49,003 nucleotides of DNA from Bacillus sp. AFS029637 (GCF_002584985.1 NZ_NUPZ01000041.1:94459-143461); one strand, 5' to 3'; shown: positions 34,179 through 43,376, counted from the first letter of the stretch. Program-made: numbers and translations. Notes: generated by a model from the sequence alone, not told the origin.

Positions 34179-34565
34179 TTATTTCTTCTGTAACATCAAT
34201 TCACAAAGCATTCCTACCCCAACACCAATTGTATAAGCCACTAAATCACTCCACAAAAATCCGTACCCTAATACAAGTCCACCTAAAGTCGTTGCGCGAA
34301 TGCTATCTATCCAAGCCGCATGGTACAATTGGCTAATTTCAATCCCGTAGCAAAATATTAAACTAATAAAAGCTAATTTCTTCGTTTCTATTTTAGGAAA
34401 CAAAAATCCAAATCCAATGAAAATCATTAACGCCCATAACGCATCACCTAAGTAATCATTTAATAAATCCGGTAACGCGAAAGCAAACTTTCTTGAACTA
34501 AGGCCTAAAATAATAACAATGATAGTAAACATAGCATATCGTAATCTATTTCGTTTCGTATTCAT
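34179..34565 (-). CDS. DUF2809-family membrane protein
   Basis: A 128-residue membrane protein with four helices. 'DLLNDYLGDALWALMIFIGF' and 'CYGIEISQLYHAAWIDSIRA' with the acidic pair in the membrane region fit DUF2809 (unknown function). The ATG follows CAGGAG. It lies upstream of the FlaR-type kinase gene. Confidence 0.82.
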   Translation of the reverse strand: MNTKRNRLRYAMFTIIVIILGLSSRKFAFALPDLLNDYLGDALWALMIFIGFGFLFPKIETKKLAFISLIFCYGIEISQLYHAAWIDSIRATTLGGLVLGYGFLWSDLVAYTIGVGVGMLCELMLQKK

Positions 34566-34598
34566 TTCAAAGTCTCCTGATAAATATTTTAAAACTGC

Positions 34599-34636
34599 AA
34601 ATAGCTAGTAAAATATAATCATTTTACTAGCTATTT
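34599..34636 (-). terminator. Intrinsic terminator after yjbR-like gene
   Basis: A 16-bp perfect stem (AAATAGCTAGTAAAAT and complement) with a 6-base loop, just past the stop codon of the YjbR-like gene. Confidence 0.83.
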
Positions 34637-34651
34637 ATAATCGAGTTCACT

Positions 34652-35011
34652 TTACATTTCATCCATTAACTCTTGCTGCTTTTTCTTTGAAAATGAGTGC
34701 AGTACTAAATCATACGACCAATCTATCATCTTATTAATTTGTTCTTGTCCTATATCCTTATGTATGTACACTGTATTCCAATGCTTTTTATTCATATGAT
34801 ACCCTGGAATAATTGTTTCAGGATAATCTTCTCGTATTCTTAACGCAAGTTCTGGATCGCATTTTAATGTAATCGCAGCTTTTTCACCTTCTTCATGATT
34901 CAATATCGCAAATATTTTATTATTGAGCCTCATGCAAGTAGCACTCCAGCCATCTGGAGAATCTTCTGTCGCTTTTCTTTTTGATAAACAATACTCTCTC
35001 GTTGTATTCAT
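34652..35011 (-). CDS. MmcQ/YjbR-family protein
   Basis: A 119-residue YjbR-like protein. 'DSPDGWSATCMRLNNKIFAI', 'AAITLKCDPELALRI' and 'IIPGYHMNKKHWNTVYI' are the family marks. Structures of the family show a CyaY-like fold with proposed DNA binding. The ATG at 35011 follows GAGGTG; an upstream GTG frame is less likely. It sits 15 bp after a GNAT gene, so co-transcription is likely. Confidence 0.88.
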   Translation of the reverse strand: MNTTREYCLSKRKATEDSPDGWSATCMRLNNKIFAILNHEEGEKAAITLKCDPELALRIREDYPETIIPGYHMNKKHWNTVYIHKDIGQEQINKMIDWSYDLVLHSFSKKKQQELMDEM

Positions 35012-35026
35012 TCTTACTGACACCTC

Positions 35027-35431
35027 TTATTCTTTCACAATTTGATTACGATGCATCACAATTTGCTTCGTCGCTTGAAATTGCTGTTCACCATAAAACT
35101 GTATTAGTTTCTCTCCGCAAAATAGACTAACAATATGAATATGAGATATTTCTTCAAGTAACATTGTAAGCATCTTCTCTCCAATGCCGTTATTTCTTAC
35201 ACTTTCATGTACAACAACATCTTCTATGTATGCTCGAAAAACACCATCAGAAACGACTCTAGCAAATCCAATTAATTTATTTTCTTTCCATACTCCAATT
35301 GCTATGCTATTCTTTAACATCTTTTCAATATCGACTTCTTCTCTTTCTGGCCACCAACCGACAGAATCATAAAGTGTTTTTATTTTTTCTACACAGATCG
35401 GTTGTTCATGTTGCAATTTATAATTGTACAT
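35027..35431 (-). CDS. GNAT-family N-acetyltransferase
   Basis: A 134-residue GNAT protein. 'YDSVGWWPEREEVDIEKML' at the start and 'VVHESVRNNGIGEKMLTMLL' as acetyl-CoA loop are clear. The ATG at 35431 follows GGGAG; the frame open to 35464 has no site and would begin 2 bp from the neighbour. Substrate unknown. It forms a row with another GNAT upstream and a YjbR-like gene downstream. Confidence 0.88.
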   Translation of the reverse strand: MYNYKLQHEQPICVEKIKTLYDSVGWWPEREEVDIEKMLKNSIAIGVWKENKLIGFARVVSDGVFRAYIEDVVVHESVRNNGIGEKMLTMLLEEISHIHIVSLFCGEKLIQFYGEQQFQATKQIVMHRNQIVKE

Positions 35432-35466
35432 TTTAATACTCCCGTCATCTAGTCTACATAACATTA

Positions 35467-35883
35467 TTATAATCTCTTTTCGAAAAAGTGCTGATTATGC
35501 CCTTTCGGGTGATCTTCAACAACACCATATTCTCTGTATCCATGCTTTTTATAAAACTCTGGTGCTTGGAAACTAAATGAATCTAATAATATCAATCTAC
35601 ATCCTTTTTCCTTCGCAATTTCTTCGATTTTATGTAGCAATTGACTGCCGTATCCGTCATGACGAACTGATTCATCAACCCATAAAAAATCGATATGTAG
35701 ATGATAAAAATACATTGTACCTGTTACACCACCAAAAATTCTCCCTTCTTCATCTTTCACTACAAAACTTACTTGTTCCATCTGTTGTTTTACTTCCTCT
35801 GTTAAGATGGACATGTTATATTGAATTACTTTATTTTTTATGTATTCTCCTTCATTGCGAGTACCACTCTCTATGCGTTTCAT
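35467..35883 (-). CDS. GNAT-family N-acetyltransferase
   Basis: A 138-residue GNAT protein. The acetyl-CoA loop is 'WVDESVRHDGYGSQLLHKIE' and the C-terminal motif 'LDSFSFQAPEFYKKHGYREYG' is typical. The ATG at 35883 follows AAAGGATGG. Its stop lies 35 bp before the next GNAT start. Substrate unknown. Confidence 0.88.
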   Translation of the reverse strand: MKRIESGTRNEGEYIKNKVIQYNMSILTEEVKQQMEQVSFVVKDEEGRIFGGVTGTMYFYHLHIDFLWVDESVRHDGYGSQLLHKIEEIAKEKGCRLILLDSFSFQAPEFYKKHGYREYGVVEDHPKGHNQHFFEKRL

Positions 35884-35915
35884 ATATACCATCCTTTCAG
35901 CTTAGTAAGCTACAT

Positions 35916-36287
35916 TTAATTTTTATTTCTTCGTTTTAAAATACTTATAAAAACAAATCCTCCGTATGTAATAAAGCATGTAAAGCCAATTATCCCGGGT
36001 ATAGAGACATAGCCTGTTCTTACGTAACTTACAACTGCAAAACAAGCGATTGACAATAAAATAGATGGCCAAAATATAAGAGCAGTTTTTCTCCGTCTCT
36101 GTTTCGATGTATTTTCTTTATCTTCAGAAATACGTGTACCAAAAAGCAATACAATGCAAATAAGAATCGCGGCAAAGTAAATTGTATCTAATGACAAAGT
36201 ACGATCATATAGTGCGATTCCAACTTCCAAAGCAATAATTGTTAAAATTAAAATGATGATTGTTGAAGTTTTTAAGTTTCTTTTCAA
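35916..36287 (-). CDS. Four-helix membrane protein of unknown function
   Basis: A 123-residue protein with four hydrophobic segments at about 8-26, 33-50, 70-88 and 93-115, and a basic loop 'SEDKENTSKQRRRKTA'. No family recognised. It starts at TTG 36287, behind GGGGGG, and overlaps the stop of the serine hydrolase by 4 bp (TTGA), showing coupling. Confidence 0.78.
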   Translation of the reverse strand: MKRNLKTSTIIILILTIIALEVGIALYDRTLSLDTIYFAAILICIVLLFGTRISEDKENTSKQRRRKTALIFWPSILLSIACFAVVSYVRTGYVSIPGIIGFTCFITYGGFVFISILKRRNKN

Positions 36288-37060
36288 TCGTTCCCCCCTA
36301 ACATGCTTTCACTATATTCTTTGTATATATATTTCAAAGCTGTTGTAATAGTTTCATCAACATCTTTATTTTCAAGTCGATTAGGTAAATCTTCCCCCCC
36401 AATAACATAAAGGAACGGGAATTCATAAAACATTCCCATTATACCAATATTTATTGTAGCTGTGGGCAATCCACCTGTCATATGAGCTAAATGATATGAA
36501 GGTATTCCTTCATATTCGCCTTGCTGTCTTACCATTCCGTTAATAATTGGCTCCCATACTACTGGTTCTGATTTGTAACCTTGAAATATATGTACTAAAA
36601 GTGAAAGAACTTGATTTAACTCTCCTACATTTTGCTCATCTCTAGGATTTTCCTGTATATGAATCTTCGAAAAGTATGTTGAAATATATTCTCTGACAGT
36701 ATCCCATCCTCCGCAATACATAACAATTGACTTAGCAATATAACTGTCGTGACAAGCTATCATCACTTCAACCGCTTTATTAAGTGTTAATGTATTTCTT
36801 CCCTGTAAATGAGGATATAATTGCTCACTATCCTCATTTGGATTAAACTTAATGTGATGAAGTGTATCATTCCAACTAATTTGTTTGTCCTTTACCATTT
36901 TTGCTACTACAAATCCAATTGCTACTTTTGCTGCTGATGCTAACGGAACATATAGCTCATTGTTATGGGAAGCAACTATATTTCCATTCTTTGTTGAATA
37001 AACGAGTATTCCGACTTGGCCAGTTTGTATTTCTTTTATTTTTCGTATGACAGTTTCCAT
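36284..37060 (-). CDS. Serine hydrolase, class A beta-lactamase-like
   Basis: A 258-residue protein related to class A beta-lactamases. SAAK in 'YVPLASAAKVAIGFVVAK' is the nucleophile motif at about residue 42. 'MIACHDSYIAKSIVMYCGG' takes the SDN-like position and 'LAHMTGGLP' the KTG-like one. The usual Glu in the omega loop is not obvious, so hydrolysis of beta-lactams is unlikely to be its main job. No signal peptide is seen. The ATG at 37060 is behind AGAGGA. It is coupled to a downstream membrane protein. Confidence 0.82.
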   Translation of the reverse strand: METVIRKIKEIQTGQVGILVYSTKNGNIVASHNNELYVPLASAAKVAIGFVVAKMVKDKQISWNDTLHHIKFNPNEDSEQLYPHLQGRNTLTLNKAVEVMIACHDSYIAKSIVMYCGGWDTVREYISTYFSKIHIQENPRDEQNVGELNQVLSLLVHIFQGYKSEPVVWEPIINGMVRQQGEYEGIPSYHLAHMTGGLPTATINIGIMGMFYEFPFLYVIGGEDLPNRLENKDVDETITTALKYIYKEYSESMLGGND

Positions 37061-37160
37061 ATTCATTCCTCTTTCTATATCATTTTATCACCCTCTGAAA
37101 ATTCGATATAGAATGTAAAAACCCTTTATTTGTTAAATGATATTCTTGAACACAATAAGA

Positions 37161-37195
37161 AAAAGATAGTATGAAAGTTCTTCACACTATCTTTT
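37161..37195 (-). terminator. Intrinsic terminator after Pat-like acetyltransferase
   Basis: AAAAGATAGT plus TGAA arms with complements around a 5-base loop (one internal mismatch), 30 bp past the stop of the acetyltransferase. Confidence 0.78.
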
Positions 37196-37224
37196 TAAAA
37201 AATTATTTCGCATAACTGATATAT

Positions 37225-37737
37225 CTATTTCTCAGTAGGATTTACAGGTCCATTAAGCTCCAATTGATAAAAGGCTAAGTCTAGCCATTTATTAAACTTA
37301 TAACCTGCCTTTTTAATTGTGCCTGCATAAACAAATCCATAGTTTTCATGCAAGGCAATACTTTTCTCATTTTCTGCATCAATCCCAGCAATTAAAGTCA
37401 TATATTCTCTTTCCTGTGCAATTGTTATTAGTTCTTTCATTAAAGAAGTCCCAATTCCATTTTTTCTATATTCCTTATCAACATACACAGAATGCTCAAT
37501 TGAATATTTATAGGCAGGCCAAGCTCTAAATGGACCGAATGTCGCAAATCCTACTACTTTATTATCTAGTTCGTATACGAAAATTGGATAACCGTCAGCT
37601 TTTTTTTGTTCATACCAATCTATTCTATTTTCAAGGGTCACAGGTTTATACGCATATACAGCTGTTGTATTCAGTATCGCATCATTATAAATATCTAACA
37701 TAAAGGCTAAATCTTTTGTCGTTGCTTCCCTTATCAT
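37225..37737 (-). CDS. GNAT-family acetyltransferase, Pat/YncA-like
   Basis: A 170-residue acetyltransferase close to the phosphinothricin acetyltransferase/YncA group. It starts 'MIREATTKDLAFMLDIYNDA' and has 'FGPFRAWPAYKYSIEHSVYV', the acetyl-CoA loop 'YRKNGIGTSLMKELI' and 'HENYGFVYAGTIKKAGYKF'. Such enzymes acetylate methionine-like or herbicide-like substrates; which one is not visible. The ATG follows AAAGGAAG. Confidence 0.9.
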   Translation of the reverse strand: MIREATTKDLAFMLDIYNDAILNTTAVYAYKPVTLENRIDWYEQKKADGYPIFVYELDNKVVGFATFGPFRAWPAYKYSIEHSVYVDKEYRKNGIGTSLMKELITIAQEREYMTLIAGIDAENEKSIALHENYGFVYAGTIKKAGYKFNKWLDLAFYQLELNGPVNPTEK

Positions 37738-37799
37738 AGTTTTCTTCCTTTCAAAATGCTTATCTTTTTTAGTAGTTTTATTATACCGAAATTTCAGAC

Positions 37800-38807
37800 T
37801 TATAACGACTTACGAATACTAGTTTTTCGGAAACCATCAAATATATTTATCGCAGCAGATAACGAGTAGATGAAAATCCCACCGCCAATTAACCACGTTT
37901 TAAATTCCTCTGGGGAAGTAGTAAATGCATTTGCCAAATACGTAATAAATCCTTCGTTAAATAAATGTGGATTTACTACAATTACAATGAATATGATTGC
38001 TCCGACTACTTGAAGAATCGCATTCCCAATTGCCAATCTTTTCGTCCATTGTCCCAGTACTAACTTATAAAGAGATATAGCTACTTCGAAAACGATCATA
38101 ACCACAACGATTGGCCAATATTGAAGTAAAACATCTTGATTAAACGTCTGCGCGACAAACTTCAGTCCATTTTCTGTACCATGATATACGCCTACAAGAT
38201 GATTCGCATAAAAGTAAAGTGTAGCCCATATTGCCGTCCACATTAAACCTCCAAAAACTTCAAACTTTGAGATCGCCTTTTTCTTCGGGATATACGAAAT
38301 ATTTTTCAAATCATCTGGCGTCCATTTTTTTAAACTTGTTGTTAATGGGTGTGGATCCTTTTCTTTATCAGTTCTTTCTATAACAGCAAATACAAGTGTT
38401 AACCAGAAAAATACATGGAGACCCACTTCAAAAATTTCCCCCATACCTTTACCTATCAATTGTAAAATAACATTTAATACCGCTTGATCACCATTATAGC
38501 CTATAAAATTTTCTGCCACCATTGAAATGAGCGCAATAACAGCTGCAATTGGTATAATCATTTTTAATAGCGTCGTATATACATCAAAATAACGTGGTCC
38601 AATTAAATGCATTGGTCTATCCAAGTACCCATTAGCCAATGAAACTGGACTTCCCAATTTTTCGAGTACGCTCTTCACATCTTCCTCATTATAATCGTCT
38701 GGTAACATATCCTCTATTGTTGACCGTAGTTCAAGTGTAATATCTTCACGATTTTTTTCAGGTAATCTCTTCGCAACTTCATGGACGTACATATCAATCA
38801 AACTCAT
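37800..38807 (-). CDS. HAAS-domain membrane protein
   Basis: A 335-residue protein. Residues 1-75 are a soluble HAAS-type helical domain ('VHEVAKRLPEKNREDITLEL', 'EEDVKSVLEKLGSPVSLANG'), then about six hydrophobic segments from residue 83 on. HAAS domains sit beside PadR regulators and are thought to regulate membrane partners. The better ATG, at 38807, follows GGAGG; the gene overlaps the end of padR by 14 bp, so the two are coupled. Confidence 0.85.
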   Translation of the reverse strand: MSLIDMYVHEVAKRLPEKNREDITLELRSTIEDMLPDDYNEEDVKSVLEKLGSPVSLANGYLDRPMHLIGPRYFDVYTTLLKMIIPIAAVIALISMVAENFIGYNGDQAVLNVILQLIGKGMGEIFEVGLHVFFWLTLVFAVIERTDKEKDPHPLTTSLKKWTPDDLKNISYIPKKKAISKFEVFGGLMWTAIWATLYFYANHLVGVYHGTENGLKFVAQTFNQDVLLQYWPIVVVMIVFEVAISLYKLVLGQWTKRLAIGNAILQVVGAIIFIVIVVNPHLFNEGFITYLANAFTTSPEEFKTWLIGGGIFIYSLSAAINIFDGFRKTSIRKSL

Positions 38808-39141
38808 TTTCATCCTCCTCCTTTAATAAGTTATAAAGTTCTTTTGAATCCTTTACCCACTGCTTTTTCAATTGTAAAAATATCTCTGATCCATATTCAC
38901 TTAAAACATAATACTTACGAGGTCTACTCTCCGTTTTATCCCAACTACTCGTCACTAACTCCTGCTTTTCTAATCGGCGAAGTAGTGGATATAAAGTACT
39001 TTGATCGATTACGATTCCTGATTTCTCTAATAGTTGGACAAGTGAATATCCATACTGCGGCGTTCTTAATTGGCTTAAAACCGCCAATGTTAAAGTCCCT
39101 CTTCTAAGCTCAGTAATTAATGAATTTAATAAAGCATCCAT
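38794..39141 (-). CDS. PadR-family transcriptional regulator
   Basis: A 115-residue PadR regulator. The winged helix includes 'LRRGTLTLAVLSQLRTPQYG', 'YSLVQLLEKSGIVIDQSTLY' and 'RKYYVLSEYG'. It overlaps the HAAS membrane gene by 14 bp, the standard PadR-HAAS pair. Two direct 19-bp sites lie 21 bp or more upstream of the ATG and are the likely operators. Inducer unknown. Confidence 0.93.
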   Translation of the reverse strand: MDALLNSLITELRRGTLTLAVLSQLRTPQYGYSLVQLLEKSGIVIDQSTLYPLLRRLEKQELVTSSWDKTESRPRKYYVLSEYGSEIFLQLKKQWVKDSKELYNLLKEEDENEFD

Positions 39142-39161
39142 TTATTCACCTCATTTCCATT

Positions 39162-39208
39162 ACTATATGTCATACAGTATATGTTTTATACTATGTATCG
39201 TACAGTAT
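39162..39208. promoter_or_regulatory. Tandem operator-like repeat upstream of padR
   Basis: ACTAT-N6-TACAGTAT occurs twice (39162-39180 and 39190-39208), 28 bp apart start to start, each an imperfect dyad. They lie 21-67 bp before the padR ATG, overlapping the expected promoter, so PadR probably binds here to control its own operon. Confidence 0.6.
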
Positions 39209-39252
39209 TAGTGTGACAAAAACAATAATCATTTACAAAAAAAGGATAATAA

Positions 39253-39280
39253 AAAGCACAAATTATATGATTTGTGCTTT
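39253..39280 (-). terminator. Intrinsic terminator after DUF952 gene
   Basis: AAAGCACAAAT and its exact complement around a 6-base loop, followed by an A/T-rich tail on the minus strand. Confidence 0.82.
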
Positions 39281-39309
39281 TCTAGCTAACCTAAATACCT
39301 ATAACACTC

Positions 39310-39642
39310 TTAACTTTGTACCTCTGGTAATATAAACTCTCCTTTTTCTTTAGGAAATGGGATAACCTCTACAATCGCCTCAACATTGATTACTCCATAT
39401 ACATGCGGGTATTCTTGACCGTTTGAAGCAAGTTCATATTTTATTTCTGCTTTTACAAGAGATGGATCTATTGTAAGTAATAAAACCTCTTCTTCATGAT
39501 TAAAATGTTTTTGAGCCACTTTTAAAGCTTGGTCTAATAATGAACAATGAATAAATCCCTCTTCATTAAGTGAGGATTCATTAATTTCTCCAGTTGTTTT
39601 TGCGATTTCCCAATTTCTTTTTGTTATTACTTTTGTAATCAT
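39310..39642 (-). CDS. DUF952-family protein
   Basis: A 110-residue protein of the DUF952 (ADP-ribosyltransferase-like fold) type, with 'INESSLNEEGFIHCSLLDQA' and 'VYGVINVEAIVEVIPF'. Function unknown. The second ATG, at 39642, has the better distance to GGGGG. Single gene between the HelD-like and PadR genes. Confidence 0.85.
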   Translation of the reverse strand: MITKVITKRNWEIAKTTGEINESSLNEEGFIHCSLLDQALKVAQKHFNHEEEVLLLTIDPSLVKAEIKYELASNGQEYPHVYGVINVEAIVEVIPFPKEKGEFILPEVQS

Positions 39643-39674
39643 ACTCATTTCCCCCGTATCTTTATATAGAAAAA

Positions 39675-39712
39675 CAAGAGGATTTTCTGTTCATTACTAG
39701 AAAGTCCTCTTG
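39675..39712 (-). terminator. Intrinsic terminator after HelD-like gene
   Basis: CAAGAGGA...TCCTCTTG arms of 14 bp with one mismatch and a 10-base loop, and T-runs on both sides, immediately past the HelD-like stop. Confidence 0.78.
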
Positions 39713-39719
39713 AATTTTT

Positions 39720-41789
39720 TTATTTCTTAATTAACGGAGATGCTTCCCCACTATAGAAAATCCATAAATCATGAAGTGATCTCGTACATCCGACATACAA
39801 TAACTTCGCATCGTGTTTTGTGTTTTTGTAATGTTCTTCATCCACATCTATTAGTAATACAGCGTCAAATTCTAAACCTTTTGCTAAATAGACAGGTACT
39901 ACTGAAATACCACCTTCATATTTGCTTTGATCCGCTTCGATTACGTTCACTTTTAATCCTGCATTCGTTAATTTTTCATACATTTCACGGCATTCATCGT
40001 CCGTTCTTCCGATTACCGCAATTGTTTTCACATCTTCATTTTGTAGATATTGTAATGTCTTCACAATTTCAGTGAATTGATCTTCTGTACCAATTACTTT
40101 CACATCTTCCCCGCTACGGAAAACTGGCGTTGCGAGCCCTACAGGAATTTCTGCATTTTTAATTATTTCATTTGCGAATTCAATAATTTCTTTTGTAGAA
40201 CGATAGCTTCTCGTTAATTCAAAATAACCTGTTTCTTGGAATACTTCCTTAAAAGCACTCCAGTCTTCAATTCCTTGATAATCATAAATCGCTTGCGATA
40301 AATCACCTAATATAGTGAAAGAATTACCTAGTGTAATTTCTTTTAGTACATAAACTTGGAATGGTGAGAAGTCTTGCGCTTCATCAATAACGACATGATG
40401 AAATTTCTGTCCGATTTCAATACCTGTTATGCGATGATGTATGTAAATTAAAGCAGGCAAATCTTCTACATACACTTCTTTTTTACGACAATTCTTTTCT
40501 GTTTCTTGCACTAATTCTTCAGGTAATACGTCGAGTATTTCTTTACTTTTCAACATTGAACTGTATAGTGAAAGCGGGCTCATCTTTGGCCAAAAATTCA
40601 TATATGTGTTCAATCTCTTTGTCGCTTCTTTTTTCAGTAACTTTTTCTCGTTTGTTTCTCCAAACTTTTTAAGTTCAATTTCAATCCAACGCTTCATTCG
40701 GCCGACTAAACGTTCTCTTCTTTTCTTTAATGGATAATGTTTATATTCCACTTGCATCCATTTTTTAACGTCTTCCACTGGAATAACAGCTTTATCCCAC
40801 GCCTCAAAATCTTTCGTCGGTACTAATTCTTTTTCAAGTTGAACCATTCTCTCTTCAATGAATGACTTAAATTCAAGCGTGCCTTTAAACTTACCTAGCA
40901 TAACCTTTTTTTCATCACGATTAATTGAAAAGGCTTCTTTCAATTTTTCTTCTGTCTGCTTTAGTTTCACCGAACCCTCTAACATACGCAATGCCCAATC
41001 TGGAAACGTTGTTTGACTAATATTGCCTACACCCAATTCAGGAAGTACGCTCGAAATATAGTCTAAAAACAAACTGTTTGGAGCGAATACGATCATTCTC
41101 TCCGCTTCAAGTTGTTCACGGTATTCATAAATTAAAAAAGCAAGGCGATGTAAAGCGATCGTTGTTTTTCCGCTCCCTGCAACCCCTTGAATTAATAATG
41201 GTAAGTTTCTTTCCGCACGAATAATATCATTTTGTTCCGATTGTATAGTCGAAACAATATCTTTCAATTTATTATCTTTATTCTCGCCTAATCGATATAG
41301 AAGAAAATCATCGGCATGCGATACATCTTCATTTCCTTTTACATATGTATCTACAACACGTTCAAGCTCTCTTTTTCGAATAGAAATGTTTCGTTTTAAA
41401 TAAACATCGCCTTCTACTAAACCGTCTGGTGACTGATAAAATGCTAATTCATCCCCCCCGGTAAATGAATAAAACATACTTGCGACAGGTGCTCGCCAAT
41501 CAATGACCATCGGTTTCATCGTATCTTTATCTGAAACACCTACTTTACCGATGTAAATAGGCATAACATCTTCTTTGCCATCCTCCTGAAAGTCTAATCT
41601 TCCAAAGTACGGCTCTTGTACACCGATACGTAAGTTTTGTCTATTAGACTCCCTCATACTTTCAAGAATTTGCTCTTTAAAATCTTCTCCATAATAAACT
41701 GGGATTTTTTCAAGCTGCTCTAATTGCTCATCCATCGTACATAAAATATCTTTCATTTTCTGTAATTCTTCTTCAAATATGTTACTCAT
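39720..41789 (-). CDS. HelD/UvrD-like superfamily 1 ATPase
   Basis: A 689-residue SF1 helicase-like ATPase. It has an N-terminal coiled-coil ('FEEELQKMKDILCTMDEQLE'), the HelD-type 'PMVIDWRAPVASMFYSFTGG', Walker A 'LLIQGVAGSGKTTIALHRLA', Walker B/Q-type 'HHVVIDEAQDFSPFQVYVLK' and a late 'ELTRSYRSTKEI'. HelD releases stalled RNA polymerase in Bacillus; typical HelD is about 770 residues, so this shorter form may be a paralogue. The ATG at 41789 follows AGGAGGG. The 230 bp upstream hold a weak hairpin at 41896-41919 only. Confidence 0.88.
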   Translation of the reverse strand: MSNIFEEELQKMKDILCTMDEQLEQLEKIPVYYGEDFKEQILESMRESNRQNLRIGVQEPYFGRLDFQEDGKEDVMPIYIGKVGVSDKDTMKPMVIDWRAPVASMFYSFTGGDELAFYQSPDGLVEGDVYLKRNISIRKRELERVVDTYVKGNEDVSHADDFLLYRLGENKDNKLKDIVSTIQSEQNDIIRAERNLPLLIQGVAGSGKTTIALHRLAFLIYEYREQLEAERMIVFAPNSLFLDYISSVLPELGVGNISQTTFPDWALRMLEGSVKLKQTEEKLKEAFSINRDEKKVMLGKFKGTLEFKSFIEERMVQLEKELVPTKDFEAWDKAVIPVEDVKKWMQVEYKHYPLKKRRERLVGRMKRWIEIELKKFGETNEKKLLKKEATKRLNTYMNFWPKMSPLSLYSSMLKSKEILDVLPEELVQETEKNCRKKEVYVEDLPALIYIHHRITGIEIGQKFHHVVIDEAQDFSPFQVYVLKEITLGNSFTILGDLSQAIYDYQGIEDWSAFKEVFQETGYFELTRSYRSTKEIIEFANEIIKNAEIPVGLATPVFRSGEDVKVIGTEDQFTEIVKTLQYLQNEDVKTIAVIGRTDDECREMYEKLTNAGLKVNVIEADQSKYEGGISVVPVYLAKGLEFDAVLLIDVDEEHYKNTKHDAKLLYVGCTRSLHDLWIFYSGEASPLIKK

Positions 41790-41895
41790 TTGATGATTCC
41801 CTCCTGTCCGTTCCAATTTTTTCAGTCGAAATATAATTTTATTAAAAATCCATTCGTAAAGTCAATAGAATAAGTGAGAATTTTCCAAAATAAAT

Positions 41896-41919
41896 AAAGG
41901 CATAAAAAACCATGCCCTT
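41896..41919 (-). terminator. Weak terminator-like hairpin after the LLM oxidoreductase gene
   Basis: AAGGGCAT / ATGCCTT with one bulge and a T-rich tail on the minus strand, about 100 bp past the stop. Low confidence. Confidence 0.4.
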
Positions 41920-42019
41920 CGATCTAAGATTTTGAAGTATCCTCAAAATAACTTTTTTCTCTTTATATTTATTTATAAAAAATACATTCATTTTATTAGT
42001 TAAGTGACCAATTAATTTG

Positions 42020-43006
42020 TCACTTACATGCAGGAATTACATACTTACCAAATAAGTCCAAAGATGAAAGAACTTTATGATGTTCTAGTCCACCAAAATT
42101 CATTACTGCCATAAAATTCGTAACACCTATTTCACTGTAGGAATGAATTTGTTTAATAACTTCATCAGAACTTCCTATTACTGGATTGAATTTATGTGTA
42201 AGGTCTTCATATGAAATATTTGTCCCACGCGGAGTATTCATAAATCGTTGATATGGATCTTTCGCATTAGATTCAGCCTCTGCATATGTTTCACCGACAT
42301 GAACATGAAATGCAACAGGGATTTCCAGTTCTTCTGGATTACCGTATCCTGACTTTAGATACGTATTCTTGTAAGTATCAATCAGCTTTGCTAATTCATC
42401 TCGTGATTTACTAAACCCAAGACCCATGAAATTGTTTCCCATACTAGCAACATGACTAACACCTGTTTCACTAGAGGTTGCAATCCAATGAGGCGGAAAA
42501 GGAGCTTGTATGGGCTGAACATTAAGTTTAAGGTCTTTGTATTGATAAAAGTTCCCTTGATGAGAAAAGATCTTGCCTGACCATGCCTTACGCAGCACTT
42601 CTAGAGACTCGTTAAAACGTTCAGTTTTGTCCTCCAATGAAATATTATAGCCATCAAATTCCTTCTGTGCATATCCACTACCTAGCCCTAAATCTAATCT
42701 TCCGTTTGATAAAAGATCAACTATCGCATAATCTTCGGCAACTCGTATAGGGTTGTGTAATGGCAGTACTGAAACACCCACGCCGAGGCGAATTCTATTC
42801 GTTCTTTGAGATACCGCAGCGAGCAAAACTGCTGGTGAAGGATTAATACCAAAATCTGAGAAATGATGTTCTGCAAACCATACCCCATCAAAATTCATTT
42901 CTTCAGCTCGAACGGCTTGCTCCAATACCTCATTATAGAATTGTCTAGGAGTTCGAGATAATTGATCGGGGTAATTATCAAATATAGTCAATGTACTGAA
43001 TTTCAT
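42020..43006 (-). CDS. LLM-class (luciferase-like) flavin-dependent oxidoreductase
   Basis: A 328-residue bacterial luciferase-like monooxygenase. The N-terminus 'FSTLTIFDNYPDQL', 'FDGVWFAEHHFSDFGINPSP' and 'RIRLGVGVSVLPLHNPIRVA' and later 'GRLDLGLGSGYAQKEFDGY' are the family marks. It uses reduced flavin to oxidise an unknown substrate. The ATG follows AGGAGCG. Single gene. Confidence 0.92.
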   Translation of the reverse strand: MKFSTLTIFDNYPDQLSRTPRQFYNEVLEQAVRAEEMNFDGVWFAEHHFSDFGINPSPAVLLAAVSQRTNRIRLGVGVSVLPLHNPIRVAEDYAIVDLLSNGRLDLGLGSGYAQKEFDGYNISLEDKTERFNESLEVLRKAWSGKIFSHQGNFYQYKDLKLNVQPIQAPFPPHWIATSSETGVSHVASMGNNFMGLGFSKSRDELAKLIDTYKNTYLKSGYGNPEELEIPVAFHVHVGETYAEAESNAKDPYQRFMNTPRGTNISYEDLTHKFNPVIGSSDEVIKQIHSYSEIGVTNFMAVMNFGGLEHHKVLSSLDLFGKYVIPACK

Positions 43007-43088
43007 TTAATATCGCTCCTGATACTTTATTTTCATTTCTATATTTCATAAACCTTTTACATAAAATCTAAATGGTATTATTAATATT

Positions 43089-43376
43089 CTAGTTATCCGA
43101 ATCATTCCACTTACGACTTATTTCTAGACCATAATCCATATCGTAAACTTCTTTTATAGCTTTAACTTTTTCAAGGCTTTCATCACTAAACACAGGTTTG
43201 TTTTCAAAAGAATGTAGAACGATTCTTTCAAGAAGAACACCAAGTGAAATATCATGGTATTCTGCCATCGCTTTCAAAACTTTTACCATTCTTTTTTCCA
43301 TCCTAATTCCCGTTTGCACACGTTCAACTTTAATTTTTATATTCTTTTCATTTATTTGCTCATTATTTTGTTTCAT
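43089..43376 (-). CDS. Ribbon-helix-helix-like DNA-binding protein candidate
   Basis: A 95-residue protein with a basic N-terminus and a stretch 'IRMEKRMVKVLKAMAEYHDI' followed by 'SLGVLLERIVLHSFENK', which reads like a ribbon-helix-helix fold (strand, helix, turn, helix). The C-terminal half is acidic. I do not recognise a named family. The ATG at 43376 follows AAGGATG. It is driven by a near-ideal promoter with a perfect palindrome at the start site, which suggests tight repression, perhaps by itself. Confidence 0.7.
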   Translation of the reverse strand: MKQNNEQINEKNIKIKVERVQTGIRMEKRMVKVLKAMAEYHDISLGVLLERIVLHSFENKPVFSDESLEKVKAIKEVYDMDYGLEISRKWNDSDN

